NCBI GenBank assembly: GCA_019426215.1 | Contig: CM033405.1 | Coordinates: forward strand, 32,890,199-32,954,198 | Reading direction: 5' to 3' | Length of the DNA stretch: 64,000 nt | From: Buddleja alternifolia | Taxonomy: Eukaryota; Streptophyta; Magnoliopsida; Lamiales; Scrophulariaceae | Shown: piece by piece, positions 21,956-34,180 of the stretch | Numbering within the stretch: position 1 is the stretch's first letter | How the letters are laid out: each line of letters begins with the position of its first letter | Notes under the pieces: model-generated | What the model was told of the DNA's origin: nothing | The model's database searches: none | What the model saw: only the letters and a program-made list of their open reading frames with translations | Position numbers and translations under genes: made by a program

Positions 21956-23700
21956 TCATTGCTCCTGGCGAGACTGCTCCGCAGTCTCCGCCGAAGAAGA
22001 TTCATCACTAAGCATTAAGGTTTGAAGTTTGACAGGTGGGCTTTCAAGCTCGATCGGAATTTCCTGAATATCGATTAATTTTCGTTTAGTAACTCTTTCG
22101 GAGTGAGTAAAGCGCGAAACAGTGCGCCCCTTTGGGTTGAGCATAGGCTTTCGTGGTGGTGATGGCATGATCTGGATAGGGATGTTTATCAGAATTGGAT
22201 TGACCAAATTTTGCGTAGACGACCCTAGTGGCATCGCGGATGAGACAACCGGAGAGTTGAGGATAGTGATGATATTTCGATTTGGTGTGGTTGGTGGGGT
22301 AGAAGAATTTTGAGCTAAAGGAAAATCAGCTTGCTCACACATCAGAGATGCACGTGCATGGGGCGGAATATACTTGCCCTTACTATCAGAAGGAAGAGGA
22401 TTATTGTAGCCGGATCCTGGTGGAAGAGTAAGTAAATTCATGCAGCCATCTCCCATATCAGGTTGAGATTCTCTTAAGTGATGGTGATGCTGTCCACAGA
22501 GAGAGAGATCCCCCAAACAAAGCCCCTGATTATATGGTGTCGTCTCCGGCACCATCAGGGATCCTCTACCCATATCAATAGGGCGTCGGTTTGGGCGAAG
22601 CTGTTGAGAAATAGTGCGACTTGAGGAACTAGCACTCGAATCAGAGAAAAGCCCACCTCCTCTAGGAGTAAGTTGTGATCGGTCATTTGGAGCAAAAATA
22701 TTTGGCCCACGAGTTTTAGCCGGAATATTGCTTAGAGCATCAGTAAGATGGGAACGAGCCTGCGTGAACGAATTTTTCCAGAGGGCAGCTCCCTGGTTAG
22801 TTAGCATTGAGGCCTTAAGCTTGGCATCATACGGCGTATTTTTCCCGGGATCAATAAAGTCATCCTTATACCGAAGTAGACAAAACGAACTAACATGACC
22901 CAAGACTCCGCAAAGATAGCAAAAATTACCTAGACGCTCATACGAGAAGATGACCTTAAGAGATTCGCCCCCACCCGGGATACGGAGATGAGTAAACCGA
23001 GGTAAAGGCTTAGAGACGTTGATGTGCACCCACATGCGCAAACAGTGACCCTGAAAAGAACCCGACTCCCCCATATTGAGACTATCAAAGCGACCTATAC
23101 GATTACCCAAGAGTTTAGCAATTTCTTTTGTTATTTTATTAATGGGCAAACCCTTAACATGCACATTCAAGGTAATCCAGTCTAGGTTAACTGTTAAAGG
23201 ATTATCACTTTCATTAATCACCCTTAAGACAAGCATATCATTATCAAAATTCCAAGGTGCACGGTCTAGAACCCTATTCCTATTAACTATGTGATTGAAG
23301 GTAAAAAGGATGCGTTTATCAGACAAATTCCTCACAGACATACCCCTTTCATTAAGGTATCCCTAGCAGCATTAAACCTGATATTCTTATGAGTTAAAAT
23401 TCTCCCTACAACCGGGAAACCCACGATAGTTTTTTCCTCCTTCCAAACCCCATCGGGAACGTCTAAACTCTCGCCCTCAATTTCAGTGATGTTAAGAGCT
23501 TGGTTCCATCGTAATATTTCCTCGTCCATACCTGTTTGATTCATGTAGACAAAGTCGAGATTTCGTAAGGAATAATGACCCCAAGCAACGGATGACCGAT
23601 ATCGAAGAAATTGACCCGTATACCTGAACCAAGAAACAAAACCAGAATAAGCAAAACAAAACCAATGGTAAAGAAACAAAAACAAAAGACAAAAACACAA
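21956..23700 (-). pseudogene. LINE ORF1: DUF4283 and CCHC zinc knuckle (frameshifted)
   Basis: The N-terminus (from about 23521, MDEEILRWNQALN) runs in one frame to 23332; the main frame continues from 23341 to 21956 (461 codons). The break falls within the DUF4283 domain, around position 23340. The body has RILFTFNHIVNRNRVLDRAPW, then a zinc knuckle CYLCGVLGHVSSFC (CX2CX4HX4C), then a long low-complexity Ser/Pro/Asn-rich tail. ORF1 proteins of plant LINEs bind the element RNA. The stop codon overlaps the ORF2 start by four bases. Confidence 0.8.
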
Positions 23701-23995
23701 AGGAGCAACGACTATTAAGGAGGTGATGGAGAAGGTTTATGGCGGCGGCTGAAAGATCAAACCCTGGTGGAGAACGATACGTGGCTGCCAAAACTTTCAC
23801 TAGCAAACCTCTGATTGGAGCAGAAATGGGAAATCCGATCCGGAAAACCTTCAAACACTCAGAAAAATCAAGAAAAGCAAACCCTAACCCTAAACCCTAG
23901 TTCGTTTTTGCAAGAAAAAGAACGAGAGAAAAAGAGAGAGAGAACTCCTACAAAACGAGGAGAGAGAAAAAACTTTTCATATATCTTTTCGGAAT

Positions 23996-24011
23996 TATAA
24001 TTTATCAATCT
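23996..24011. repeat. LINE target-site duplication, 5' side
   Basis: TATAATTTATCAATCT, the exact partner of 16978-16993. It lies only 8 bp from the left end of the long-TIR satellite element. Confidence 0.9.
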
Positions 24012-24529
24012 AAAAACAACTTTTTAGACTGAAATCTCCAATCAATGTTGGGATTTTGAAATCATTCCCCAGCTAAATTAATGGAGTTTGCACTCCCCAC
24101 TTAAATATAAAACTTTGGATTCACTCCCTAATTCATGGCAAAAGACTTAAATGCCCCAACTTACACAAATAATTACATAATATCATTTATTTTTCTTTTC
24201 TATTTCCTTTTTCTATTTTTTATTTTTCTTTTCTATTTCCTTTTTTATTTTGTATTTTCTCTAATTCCCACCCACCCCACCACCGACCTCCGGCGACCAC
24301 CACCATTGTCGGCGACACCTCCGACAACCACCACCGTAGCCGACGACACCTCCAACGACCACCACCACTGCCGCTAGCACCACCTTCTATCCTCAACATC
24401 AAGTATGACTAAAGCTAACAAGAAGTGTGATTACATCTACGATGAAGTATGGTTAAAGTTCACTTTACGTATGTATACACACTACAGATGAAGTATAAAT
24501 AAAGAGAATATGAAATATGATTGTAGTAA

Positions 24530-26305
24530 ACCATTGACAAATTTAAACTTAAGTTTAAAGGCAAATCTATTTTATACTAGACCATTTTTGATAATGTGTG
24601 ATATATTTCTGGAAATACCTATGTGTCTACTATGAAAGAAAAAAAATGGTTTATGATTCTGAAAATTGTACAATACATTATGGACTTTCTCGTGAAGTCG
24701 CGCAAACCTGTCAATAACTTTAAGCTTATATTTGAAGCCAAATCTGTTTTATGCTAGACCTTTTTTGATAATTTGTCATACATTTCTAGAAATCCCTATG
24801 TGTTTACTATGAAATAAAAATAATAATTTATGATTCCGAGCATTGGACAATACGTTAAGGACTTTCTCGTGAAGTCGCGCAAAACTGTCAATAAATTTAA
24901 GCTGATGTTTAAAGCCAAATCTGTTTCATACTAGAATGTTTTGATAATGTGTGATACATTTTTGGAAATACCTATGTGTCTACTATGAAATAAAAAAAAT
25001 GGTTTATGATTTCGAGCATTGTACAATACATTATGGACTTTATCGTGAAGTCGCGCAAAACTGGTAATAAATTTAAGGTTACGTTTGAACTCAAATATGT
25101 TTTATACTAGACCTTTTTTGATAATCTGTGATACATTTAGGAAAATCCCTATGTGCCTAATATGAAAGAAAAAAATGACTTAGGATTGCGAACATTGTAC
25201 AATACGTTATGGACTTTCTCATGAAGTCGTGCAAAACTATCAATAAATTTAAACTTATATTTGAAGCCAAATCTATTTTATGCTAGAACTTTTTTTGATA
25301 ATGTCTCATATATTTCTAGAAATCTCTATGTGTCTACTATGAAATAAGAAAAAAATTATGATTCTAAGCATTGTACAATACGTTAGGGACTTTCTCGTGA
25401 AGTTGAGCAAAACTGTCAATAAATTTAAACTTACGTTTAAAGCCAAATCTGTTTTATACTAAACCTTTTTTGATAATGTGTCATACATTTCTAGAAATAC
25501 TTATGTTTTTACTATGAAATAAAAAAAAATTATAATTCCGATCATTGTACAATGCGTTATGAACTTCTCGTGAAGTCGTGCAAAACTGTCAGTAAATTTA
25601 AGCTTATGTTTGGAGCCAAATCTGTTTTATACTATAACTTTTTTGATAATGTATGATATATTTGTGGAAAGATCTATGTGTCTACTATGAAATTAAATAA
25701 AAAAATACTTTATAATTTTGAGCATTTTACAAAACGTTATGGACATTATCGTGAAGTCGCGCAAAACTGGCAATAAATATAAAGTTATATTTGAAGCCAA
25801 ATCTGTTTTATACTAGAATGTTTTTGATAATGTGTCATATATTTACAGAAATCCCTATGTGTTTACTATAAAATTTAAAAAAAAATTATGATTCCGAGCA
25901 TTGTATAATGCGTTATGGACTTTCTCGTGAAGTCATGCAAAACTGTCAATAAATTTAAGCTTATGTTTGAAGTCAATCTGTCTCATACTAGAACGTTTTT
26001 GATAACGTGAGATACATTTCTGGAAATACCTACGTGTCTACTATGAAATAAAAAAAATGGTTTATGATTTTGAGCATTGTACAATACGTTATGAATTTAT
26101 CGTTAAGTCGCTCAAAACTAACAATAAATTTAAGGTTACGTTTGAAGCCAAATCTGTTTTATATTGGACCTTTTTTGATAATGTGTCACACATTTCTAGA
26201 AAGCCCTATGTATCTACTATGTAATAAAAAAAAATGTTATGATTTCGAGCATTGTACAGTACGTTATTGATTTTATCGTGAAGTAGCGCAAAACTGTCAA
26301 TTTAT
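24530..26305 (+). repeat. About 176-bp satellite array, about 10 copies
   Basis: GTGAAGTCGCGCAAAACTG-type landmarks recur near 24693, 24868, 25043, 25220, 25398, 25568, 25750, 25928, 26100 and 26276, a period of about 176 bp. Units share AATTTAAGCTTA.GTTTGAAGCC, GATAATGTG.CATACATTTCT and CCTATGTGTCTACTATGA. Copies are diverged from each other and contain no lasting open frame. Confidence 0.9.
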
Positions 26306-27335
26306 ATGTAAGTGTATGTCAATTTATATGTAACCATACACCATTTGATATGTAGCAATACGTCACTTTATATGTAACCATACGTGAATTGATATGTAGT
26401 AATACGTCAATTTATAAGTAACCATACGTCATTTGATATGTAATAATATGTCAATTCATATGTAATAACACAGTATTTTATATATAACCATACATCAATT
26501 GATATATATTAATACGTCATTTTATATGTAATAATACGTCAATGTATATGTAACCAAACGTCATTGGATATGTAATAATATGTCAACTTATATGTAATAA
26601 TACGGCATTTAATATGTAATAATACGTCAATTCATATGTAATAATACAACATTTTATGTGTAACCATATGTCACTTGATATGTAATAATATGTCGATTCA
26701 TATGTAATAGTACAACATTTTATATGTAACCATACGTCAATTGGTATATAGTAATACGTCATTTATATGTAATAGTACAATATTTTATATGTAACCATGC
26801 GTCAATTGGAATATAGTAATACGTCATTTGTATGTAATAATACGTCAATGTATATGTAATTATACGTCATTTATATGTAATAATACATCAATGTATATGT
26901 AACAATACGTAATTTAAAATGTATAATTTATATATACTAATACGTTATTAGACTATACCCATACGTCGTTAGACTACACACGTACGTCAATTTATTAAAA
27001 TAATACGTCATCTTAAATGTTGACATAAGGCCTTGATATTTATTAATACATCTTTTTAGTTGTAACAATATATAATTTCCTATGTAATAATACTTCGGTT
27101 TGATATTGAAATACGTCGTTTAAAATGTATAATTTATATATACTAATACGCCAATTTATTTGACCACGTACGTCATTAGACTATATACAGATGTCGTTAG
27201 ACTACACACGTACGTTGTTTTTATTAAAATAATACATCATCTTAAATGTTGACATATGGCCTTTATATTTAATAATACATCCTTTTAGTTGTAACAATAC
27301 ATCATTTCATATATGTAATACATTCTTTTATGTCA
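26306..27335 (+). repeat. AT-rich minisatellite A (TATATGTAAYNATACGTCA)
   Basis: Short units of about 20 bp, such as TATATGTAACCATACGTCA and GATATGTAATAATATGTCA, repeated about 40-50 times with much variation. It follows the last 176-bp unit without a spacer. Confidence 0.85.
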
Positions 27336-27345
27336 ATTGTGACCT

Positions 27346-27403
27346 AAACACTAAACCCTAAACCCCAAATCCTAACCCCCAAACCCTAACCCCTAAATCC
27401 ATT
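27346..27403 (+). repeat. Interstitial telomere-like CCCTAAA patch
   Basis: Degenerate CCCTAAA units (CACTAAACCCTAAACCCC, AACCCCCAAACCCTAACC) over about 55 bp, between the two minisatellites. Plant telomeres are (CCCTAAA)n; this is a short, imperfect internal copy. Confidence 0.8.
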
Positions 27404-27690
27404 GACACACGTGAATATATTTGGACAAGTATTTTATGAACGAATGTATCAATTTGTAATGTTTTATGTTATTATCATAGGAGTTGAATCGATAATGTTA
27501 TATTTCTTTCACAAATGTAAGGTGTGGAGACACTACTACTAGTAATCACTTGATTTAGTAATGTGTGTACCAAAGACTATGTGTATCCACACTACTACTA
27601 GTTTTCACTTTACTCTATGTGTAAATATTTATAGTTTTGAAATATTTATAGACATGAGTATACATATTTCACAAACGTAATGTGTGTAGA
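27404..27690. other. Spacer between minisatellites
   Basis: Non-coding. It contains ACACTACTACTAG three times (about 27531, 27590, 27690), a minor local repeat. Confidence 0.6.
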
Positions 27691-29690
27691 CACTACTACT
27701 AGGTACACTTAATATGATGTATAAGACATAATATTGACATATGAATGCAAGTCAATATGATGTATTAGTACATTTCAATTGAGTCATGAATGCTAGTCAA
27801 TTGACTTGCAACCATACGTATTAGTACATTTAAATTGACGTATGAATGCAAGTCAATTGATGTATTATTGTATATCTATCGACTTATAGATACACTTAAT
27901 ATGACGTATTAATACATAATATTGATGTATGGTTGCAAGTCAATTGACTTATTATTTTCTAGAAATCGACATATGCTTGTCTACCAATTGACATAATAAT
28001 ACATTTAATATGACATATCAGTACATTTCAATTGACGTATGAATGCTAGTCAATTGACGTATTATTGTCTATCAATTGACGTATATGTACACTTAATATG
28101 ACGTATTAATACATAATATTGACGTATGAATGCAAGTCAATTGATGTATTATTTTTTGGAAATCAACGTATGGTTGTCTATCAATTAATGTAATAATTCA
28201 TTTAATATGACATATAAGTACATTTCAATTGATGTATGAATGCTAGTCAATTGACGTATTATTTTCTATCAATCGACGTATAGGTACACTTAATATGACG
28301 TATTAATATATAATATAGACGTATGAATGCAAGTCAATTGATGTATTATTTTTTGAAAATCGACGTATGATTGTCTATCAATTGACGTAATAATACATTT
28401 AATATGACGTATTAGTACATTCAAATTGACGTATGAATTCAAGTCAATTGACGTATTATTGTATATCTATCGACGTAAAGGTACACTTAATATGACGTAT
28501 TAATACATAATGTTGATGTATGATTGCAAGTCAATTGGCGTATAATTTGTGGAAATCAACGTACGGTTGTCTATCAATTGACGTAATAATACATTTAATA
28601 TAACGTATTAGTACATTTCAGTTGACGTATGAATGCTAGTCAATTGACGTATATGTACACTTAATATAACATATTAGTACATAATATTGACGTATGAATG
28701 CAAGTCAATTGACGTATTATTTTTTAGAAATCGAAGTATGGTTGTCTATCAATTGACGTAACAATACATTTAATATGACGTAAAGTACATTTCAATTGAC
28801 GTATGAATGCTAGTCAATTGACGTACTATTTTCTATCAATCAACGTATAGGTACACTTCATATGATTTATTAATATATAATATTGATATGAATGCAATGG
28901 CGTATTATTTTCTGAAAATCAACGTATGATTGTCTATCAATTGACGTAATAATACATTTAATATGACGTATTAGTACATTCAAATTGACATATGAATTCA
29001 AGTTAATTGACGTATTATTGTATATCTATCGACCTAAAGGTACACTTAATATGACAAATTAATACATATATTGACGTATGGTTGCAAGTCAATTGACGTA
29101 TTATTTTCTGGAAATCCACGTATGGTTATCTACCAATTGACGTAATAATATATTTAATATGACGTATGAATGCTAGTCAATTGACGTATATGTACACTTA
29201 ATATGACGTATGAATACATAATATTGATGTATGAACGCAAGTCAATTGACGTATTATTTTCTAGAAATCGACGTATAGTTGTCTATCAATTGACGTAATA
29301 ATACATTTAATATAACATATTAGTACATTTCAATTGACATATGAATGCTAGTCAATTGACTTGCAACCATGTGTATTAGTACATTCAAATTGACATATGA
29401 ATGCAAGTCAATTGACGTATTATTGTATATCTATCGATGTGTAGGTACACTTAATATGACGTATTAATACATAATATTGACGTATGGTCGCAACTCAATT
29501 AACTTATTATTTTCTGAAAACGACGTATGGTTGTTATCAATTGACGTAATAATATATTTAATCTGACGTATTAGTACATTCAAATTGACGTATGAATGCT
29601 AGTCAATTGACGTATTATTGTCTATCAATCGACATATAAGTACACTTAATATGACGTATTAGTACATAATATCTACGTATGAATGCATAT
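27691..29690 (+). repeat. TTGACGTA-rich higher-order minisatellite B
   Basis: Roughly 2 kb of units of about 200 bp, made from sub-blocks TTAATATGACGTATTAATAC, ATATTGACGTATGAATGC, AAGTCAATTGACGTATTATT and TATCAATTGACGTAATAATA. TGACGT occurs dozens of times, often as the near-palindrome CAATTGACGTA. No reading frame survives. Confidence 0.9.
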
Positions 29691-30400
29691 AATTTTTAGC
29701 TTATGATTGAAGGAAAAACTGTTTAGTTATAGACATTTTTTGATAATATGTCATACTATTTCAAAAAGCTCTATGTCTAATTTTAAAATAAAAAAATATT
29801 TTATTATTTCGAGCATCGTATAGTGCGTTATGGACTTTCTCGTGAAGTCGCGCAAAACTGCCGACAAATTTTAGCTCACGTTTGTAGACAAAACTGCTTT
29901 ATCCTAAATGTATCTTGTTAATGTGTCATACATATTAAGAACTCTCTAAGTGTCTATTTTCAAAATAAAATAATGATTTATGATTTCGAGCATCCTACAA
30001 CGCGTTATAGAATTTCTCGTAAGATTGCGCAAAACTATAGAAAAATTTTAGCTTACGTTTGAATAAAAAACTGTTCCATACTAGATTGTTCTTGACAATA
30101 TGTCATACATTTTATGAAAGCCCTATGTATCTACTTTAAAAGAAAAAAAAACAGTTTATGATTCCAAGCATTCTAGAATGCGCTATAAACTTTCTTGTGA
30201 AGTCACACAAAACTATCATTAAATTTTAGCTTATGTTTGAAGCAAAAACTGTTTTATACCAGACGTTTCTTGATAATGTGATATACTTATTTAGAAAGCC
30301 CTATGTATCTACTTTCAAAAGAAAAAAATGATTTATGATTCCGAGCATGCTACAGCACGTTGAATTTCTCGTAAGATTGCGCAAAACTGTTAAATATCAA
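29691..30400 (+). repeat. 176-bp satellite, second block, about 4 copies
   Basis: The same family resumes after the minisatellites, with landmarks near 29845, 30017, 30196 and 30370 (CGTGAAGTCGCGC or CGTAAGATTGCGC). The unit around 30085-30175 matches the extreme right edge of the window. Confidence 0.85.
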
Positions 30401-30827
30401 TTGAAAATACGTCGATTGTGAACTAATATACATCGGACATGGCTTATGCGTACTACAGTTCCTGTTCGTATGAAATTTAAAAATAAAATAAAAATTGTAC
30501 TCAGAACAGAGACAATATGGATCTCGATTTGTTCCTTTCATCATGGAAAACAAATGGTGTCACCTTTGAACAACTTCAATCGCCGGAAAAGTCTATGTAA
30601 TCGGATTGTGGTGGGGCGAAAAAAAAAAAAGAGGAAAGAGAAGTGGAGAAGAAGGTGAATAAAAAATTAATAAATTGAGGACATTTTCGTCTTTTCAAGG
30701 GGGTAGGGAGTGAATCCAAAATTGTATTATAAATTAGGGAGTTGAGAGTGTATAATTATAGATAAGGACTGATTTTTAAGTTTTATCAGGGATTAAGAAT
30801 TTTTGAATATTTTTCCCATCTAAAAAG

Positions 30828-31140
30828 GCAAAGCAAATGTTTTTCAATTTAAAAATAAATTCTACAGCCTCTTATTTTAGACCCCAATTAGCTTATCCGA
30901 AAAAATCACAGGTTTTTTTAATAATATAACCAATAAATTGGAACCATTTAACAAAATAACCGATTTGTGAAAAATTTCACTAAAGTAACCTAAAAGGGAA
31001 AAATCCATTTCAGTCCCTGAGCTTTACCTCTAATCTCAAATCAGACCCTCAGCTTTTAAAAGGTTTTACTTTAGTATTTCTAAAGGATACTAAAAATATT
31101 TTTTCACAAAAATTATTCTTACGCCTAGAAATATCAAGCC
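30828..31140. other. Spacer between satellite unit and pararetrovirus
   Basis: AT-rich, no gene. AAATTTCACTAAAGTAACCT near 30971-30990 has a weak inverted counterpart near 39168-39190 (AGGTTACTTAGATAAACC), beyond the other end of the virus. Confidence 0.4.
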
Positions 31141-31171
31141 ATTTAAGCAATATTGGGATCGTGTGCAAAAA

Positions 31172-31184
31172 TGGTATCAGAGCC
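31172..31184 (+). other. tRNA-Met primer binding site of pararetrovirus 1
   Basis: TGGTATCAGAGCC, complementary to the 3' end of plant initiator tRNA-Met, 76 bp before the first ORF. This is the minus-strand start site used by caulimovirids. Confidence 0.85.
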
Positions 31185-31260
31185 TTAGGTTTTATTGATG
31201 AAATAATTAATTATTATTACATATTTTATTTGACTCTCTAACGGAGGAGATTTAACAAGT

Positions 31261-31686
31261 ATGGAACAACCAAACAATCGTTGGAGTAGTTATGAAAACC
31301 AGGTATTCTTCATTACATGGAAGGAAATTGAGGAAGATAATTCTAAGTTCTCTCAGGACCTTAGAGAAATCCAAAAGACGGTTCAAGACTATAGCCACAT
31401 GTTAATTCATATACATGTGAAAATAGAAAGTTTGAATCAAAAGATTGATGAAATACTACAGATCCTACCAGATCTGTGCAAAACTATGATGGATCTAAAG
31501 ACGTATATCTCAGATCTAAAAGGAAGATACAGAAGTATCACAGGGACATCCAAATCCAACAAAGAAAGGATCAGTGACGCCCCTGGAAAGGTACCTCTTC
31601 TACACCAGAAAGGTAAGGTTATGAAAATTCCGAAACCAAAAACTCAGGAAGATCTAATTAATGATATCCATAAAAATACAAATTAA
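31261..31686 (+). CDS. Pararetrovirus 1 small ORF (coiled coil)
   Basis: 141 codons, unbroken. The middle (residues about 55-95) has regular hydrophobic spacing suggesting a coiled coil; the C-terminus is Lys-rich. No catalytic motif. In position it could correspond to a small virion-associated or assembly protein, but I do not recognise it. It overlaps the next ORF by 26 bp. Confidence 0.5.
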   Translation: MEQPNNRWSSYENQVFFITWKEIEEDNSKFSQDLREIQKTVQDYSHMLIHIHVKIESLNQKIDEILQILPDLCKTMMDLKTYISDLKGRYRSITGTSKSNKERISDAPGKVPLLHQKGKVMKIPKPKTQEDLINDIHKNTN

Positions 31687-33106
31687 TATGGATATATCAA
31701 TAGTAGATCTATCCGATCTTCAGGAACTAGATGAATCCTTTTCTCAACTAGCAGTTTTGGATTTGGTTAATGTCAAAACCAATGAATCAACCCTGGCATT
31801 ACCACCGCTAGAAGGAAGTTTCGCATCATATAATCCTCCACCGGATGAAACGATGCGTGAAAGTGAGGATTTGCACACCAACGCATCCCCAGCTCTTGGG
31901 GGTACAAGGTTTAGAGCAAATCCAATAAGAAATACAAATAGGGTACCAGAAAATACACCTTGGGCAAGAACCATGTTACATCCCTTGCACCCATATGGTA
32001 CTATCCTTAATTTGGATGTTATTGATTTCAGAAACATCGAGAAATTAATGGATGAATGGGTAGCGGCTATAAAAATAGCACCGACCACACTGAAACTCAA
32101 TAAAGAAAACTTCATTAGATTAATGAAGTTAAGCTTGGAAGGATCCGTAAAGGTCGGATGGGATCATACATCGGAAACAACCAAGCAAGAAGTCTTAGAC
32201 GGAGAATCCAAAAACACTATTGCAGAAAGATTTGGAAAGCTTATCAAATTGCATTTCGTCGGAGATGAATACTTCGACCAAAGCAATATTGAAAAAACTA
32301 GAGAGCATTCACAAGCTCTTTATGGCATTGAACTAAGAAATATTTGTACAGTGGATGAATATATCTATTGGTTCCGAAAATACTTCTTTCAAAGTGACGT
32401 AAAATCAAAAATTGTTGCACCTATGTTCTTTGCTAAAATTTGTAGTCCTTAGAGGAAAATGTTAACACAATCCTACAAGGTACCGGAAGGACAACTTGAT
32501 TTGGTCGCTAGACGAATGTCTTTCTTGAAGAACAAACTGAAAGACTGGTGTTATCAAGCGTCCCTTCAAAAGAACATGAAAAGGCTTAGAGGAAAAATAA
32601 AGAAATCCCCTATTTGCTGTGACAATAATGATTTTCCAAAAATTATTGGAGAATCAATTGAGCACCGAAAGAAGAGAAAATAATTTGTAAGCTATGATAA
32701 TAAGAGTCACAAAAGGCAATCTTTTTTCAGAAGCAAGTCTTGGTGGTCTAAATTGAAAGCCTGATGTTATAAATTTGACCAAAGATCCGGACCAACAAGG
32801 GTGTCTTCTCAAGGATCTCAAAAATCTGACGGAAAACCCCCCACAAAACGAGCTTTCAAACGAGCACATACTCGGACAAATGAAAGCTTCAAAGATTGTA
32901 ACTACTGGACATGTGGAGCGCGAGGCCACATTTCACCAGATTGTCCGCAAAAAACTGGTGAATTGAAACAATTTGGGGCCACAGAGACATTCTAGATGCA
33001 GTTTTTTACGAAAAATTGGTACCAATTTACCAATTCGAAAATGTCCCCTCAGATGAAAGCGTCTATAGAAAGTGATTCTGATGGATCTTCAACCGAATCA
33101 AAATAA
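31661..33106 (+). pseudogene. Pararetrovirus 1 coat (gag-like) protein, stop-riddled
   Basis: One frame runs throughout but has in-frame stops near 32450, 32681, 32762 and 32993, with no frameshift needed. The first 263 codons contain the conserved coat core; a basic stretch follows (about 32560-32700), and then a CCHC-like knuckle near 32898-32943 with CNYWTCGARGHISPDC. After it comes an acidic Ser-rich tail. Single-base stops in an otherwise kept frame suggest decay by substitutions. Confidence 0.7.
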
Positions 33107-34180
33107 CCTCAACGAGGGAGATAGGCTCCGAACATCGGATACCCTGTCAAGATTCTTTTCAAGGTCATCTATTTCAGATAAAACCATGGAAAGAATAATG
33201 AGGCAAAACTCTAACATTAGACCATATGATGGTTTCAGAGTTAGTGGAATAAGCCGAATCCTAAACCAAATAGGATTAAATCAGTGTAGGCATAACATCA
33301 TATACAAAGTAAGCTCAGGAGAGTTTGCAATTCCTATGGAATTAACTGGTAATGTGATGTATATGCAACTTATTCCAACAGAAGAAATTCTGGAGGAATT
33401 AAGTAGACTTTTAGAAGAAGTAGCGGTTACTATGAAATGGATCCATATAAGAACTATTGAAGTAGTAATTAAGGCCACTTTCAAATAAGGAATTAATTCT
33501 CCATTACATTTATCCATAGTGGATAAGAGAATTAATAATTTAAGAGATGGCTGTCTTGGTACAATGGTAGGGAATTTATATGCAGGAAAACTTATGTTTG
33601 ATATTCATCCCAGAATTGCATATAACCTAGCTGACCAAGATTTCAGTCGAGTCTTAACTCTTCATCAAGATTTCAAAAGAAATGATCTTATGAAGAAGGG
33701 AATAGACCGTATTCTATAACTTATAGAATTGCATATGCACTTTCTAACACTCATCATTCTGATTTGTTTATAAGGAAAGAGTATATTGAAATTCCAAGAA
33801 TTTTCAAGGAATTTGTTAAAGTAATGGCACCCGATCCAATTCAAATACCAAGAATTGGAGGTGTTGACATTTTAATACGAGACCATCCAGTTCTAGATCG
33901 ATCAATGAGCTCTAGAGCAGATTTTAATAGCAGAATGTCTTTTTCAGAAGAAAGGATTGAGAGTTTAATAGGGGAAAAAATAATTGAAGATTTAACTCCT
34001 CAAGCTATTAGGGTGAATAATGTAAAAATTAGATGCCCAGAAGGATGGTGCACTTATATTTGATATTACAAAGAAAGATAATTACTTTCCTTGTGACGAT
34101 CTCTATTACTTGCAACAACCCACTGTGGGCAAATACAAAGGGATGCTAGAAATGACAGGCCATGAAGTATTTGTTTAAGG
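33072..34180 (+). pseudogene. Pararetrovirus 1 movement protein (30K-type), broken
   Basis: Three consecutive pieces. 33072-33717 is one frame with an internal stop at 33486; a frameshift near 33715 moves to the frame 33719-34063; another near 34042 restores sense to about 34180. The middle has LIPTEEILEELSRLLEE, GNLYAGKLMFDIHPRIAYNL and LFIRKEYIEIPRIF, consistent with a 30K cell-to-cell movement protein. The assignment is by pattern and order; it cannot be expressed whole. Confidence 0.6.

Larger units (their letters stand above)
17040..21959 (-). pseudogene. LINE ORF2: endonuclease, reverse transcriptase, RNase H (broken)
   Basis: The open part (21959-20052, 635 codons) starts MSLLCWNCQGLG and carries an APE-type endonuclease (GDFNEIL, and RSDHSPILIEF ending the domain near residue 230) and the first RT blocks (FRPISLCNVIYK, KLDMSKAYDRVEW). 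Beyond 20052 the frame shifts repeatedly. The FADD catalytic box (LLFADDTLIF) lies in another frame at 19943-19671. The thumb region is at 19740-19372, the zf-RVT part at 19105-18560 (WQTRVPPKVKVFSWR). RNase H (NFDGA, QAEALAAIEA, VEGDC) at about 17490-17040 is interrupted by an in-frame TGA after SRRMG. It cannot make a full enzyme. Confidence 0.85.
16994..23995 (-). mobile_element. Full-length LINE retrotransposon (non-LTR)
   Basis: Bounded by a perfect 16-bp target duplication, with a short poly-A tail at about 16994-17002 and a CT-rich 5' leader (23700-23990) holding CCCTAAA/AACCCTA motifs. Two ORFs overlap by ATGA at 21956-21959. ORF1 is a DUF4283/zinc-knuckle RNA-binding protein. ORF2 holds endonuclease, reverse transcriptase, zf-RVT and RNase H, the plant L1/LINE order. 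An hAT-like element of 834 bp is nested between zf-RVT and RNase H. Without it the LINE is about 6.2 kb. Several frameshifts make it inactive despite the intact target duplication. Confidence 0.9.
24020..30827. mobile_element. Long-TIR unit (possible Mutator-like element) filled with satellite DNA
   Basis: The two ends are inverted copies. The left starts CTTTTTAGACTGAAAT; the reverse complement of the right starts CTTTTTAGATGGGAAA. Matching blocks continue inward in the same order: a CACTCCCC/CAACTCCCTAA block, TTGGATTCACTCCCTA, AAAAGAC..AAATG.CC, a CT-rich tract, then CCACC..CCGGCGA and GACACC, over about 330 bp per side. Between the arms lie only tandem arrays and a telomere-like patch. 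Flanking 9-mers TAAAAACAA and GCAAAGCAA agree at 7 of 9, which is weak as a target duplication. No transposase frame. A Mutator-like origin is inference from arm length. Confidence 0.5.

Noticed and set aside
24530..30400. CRISPR-like array
   Set aside because: Repeats are contiguous with diverged units and no unique equal-length spacers, in a plant genome; this is satellite DNA.
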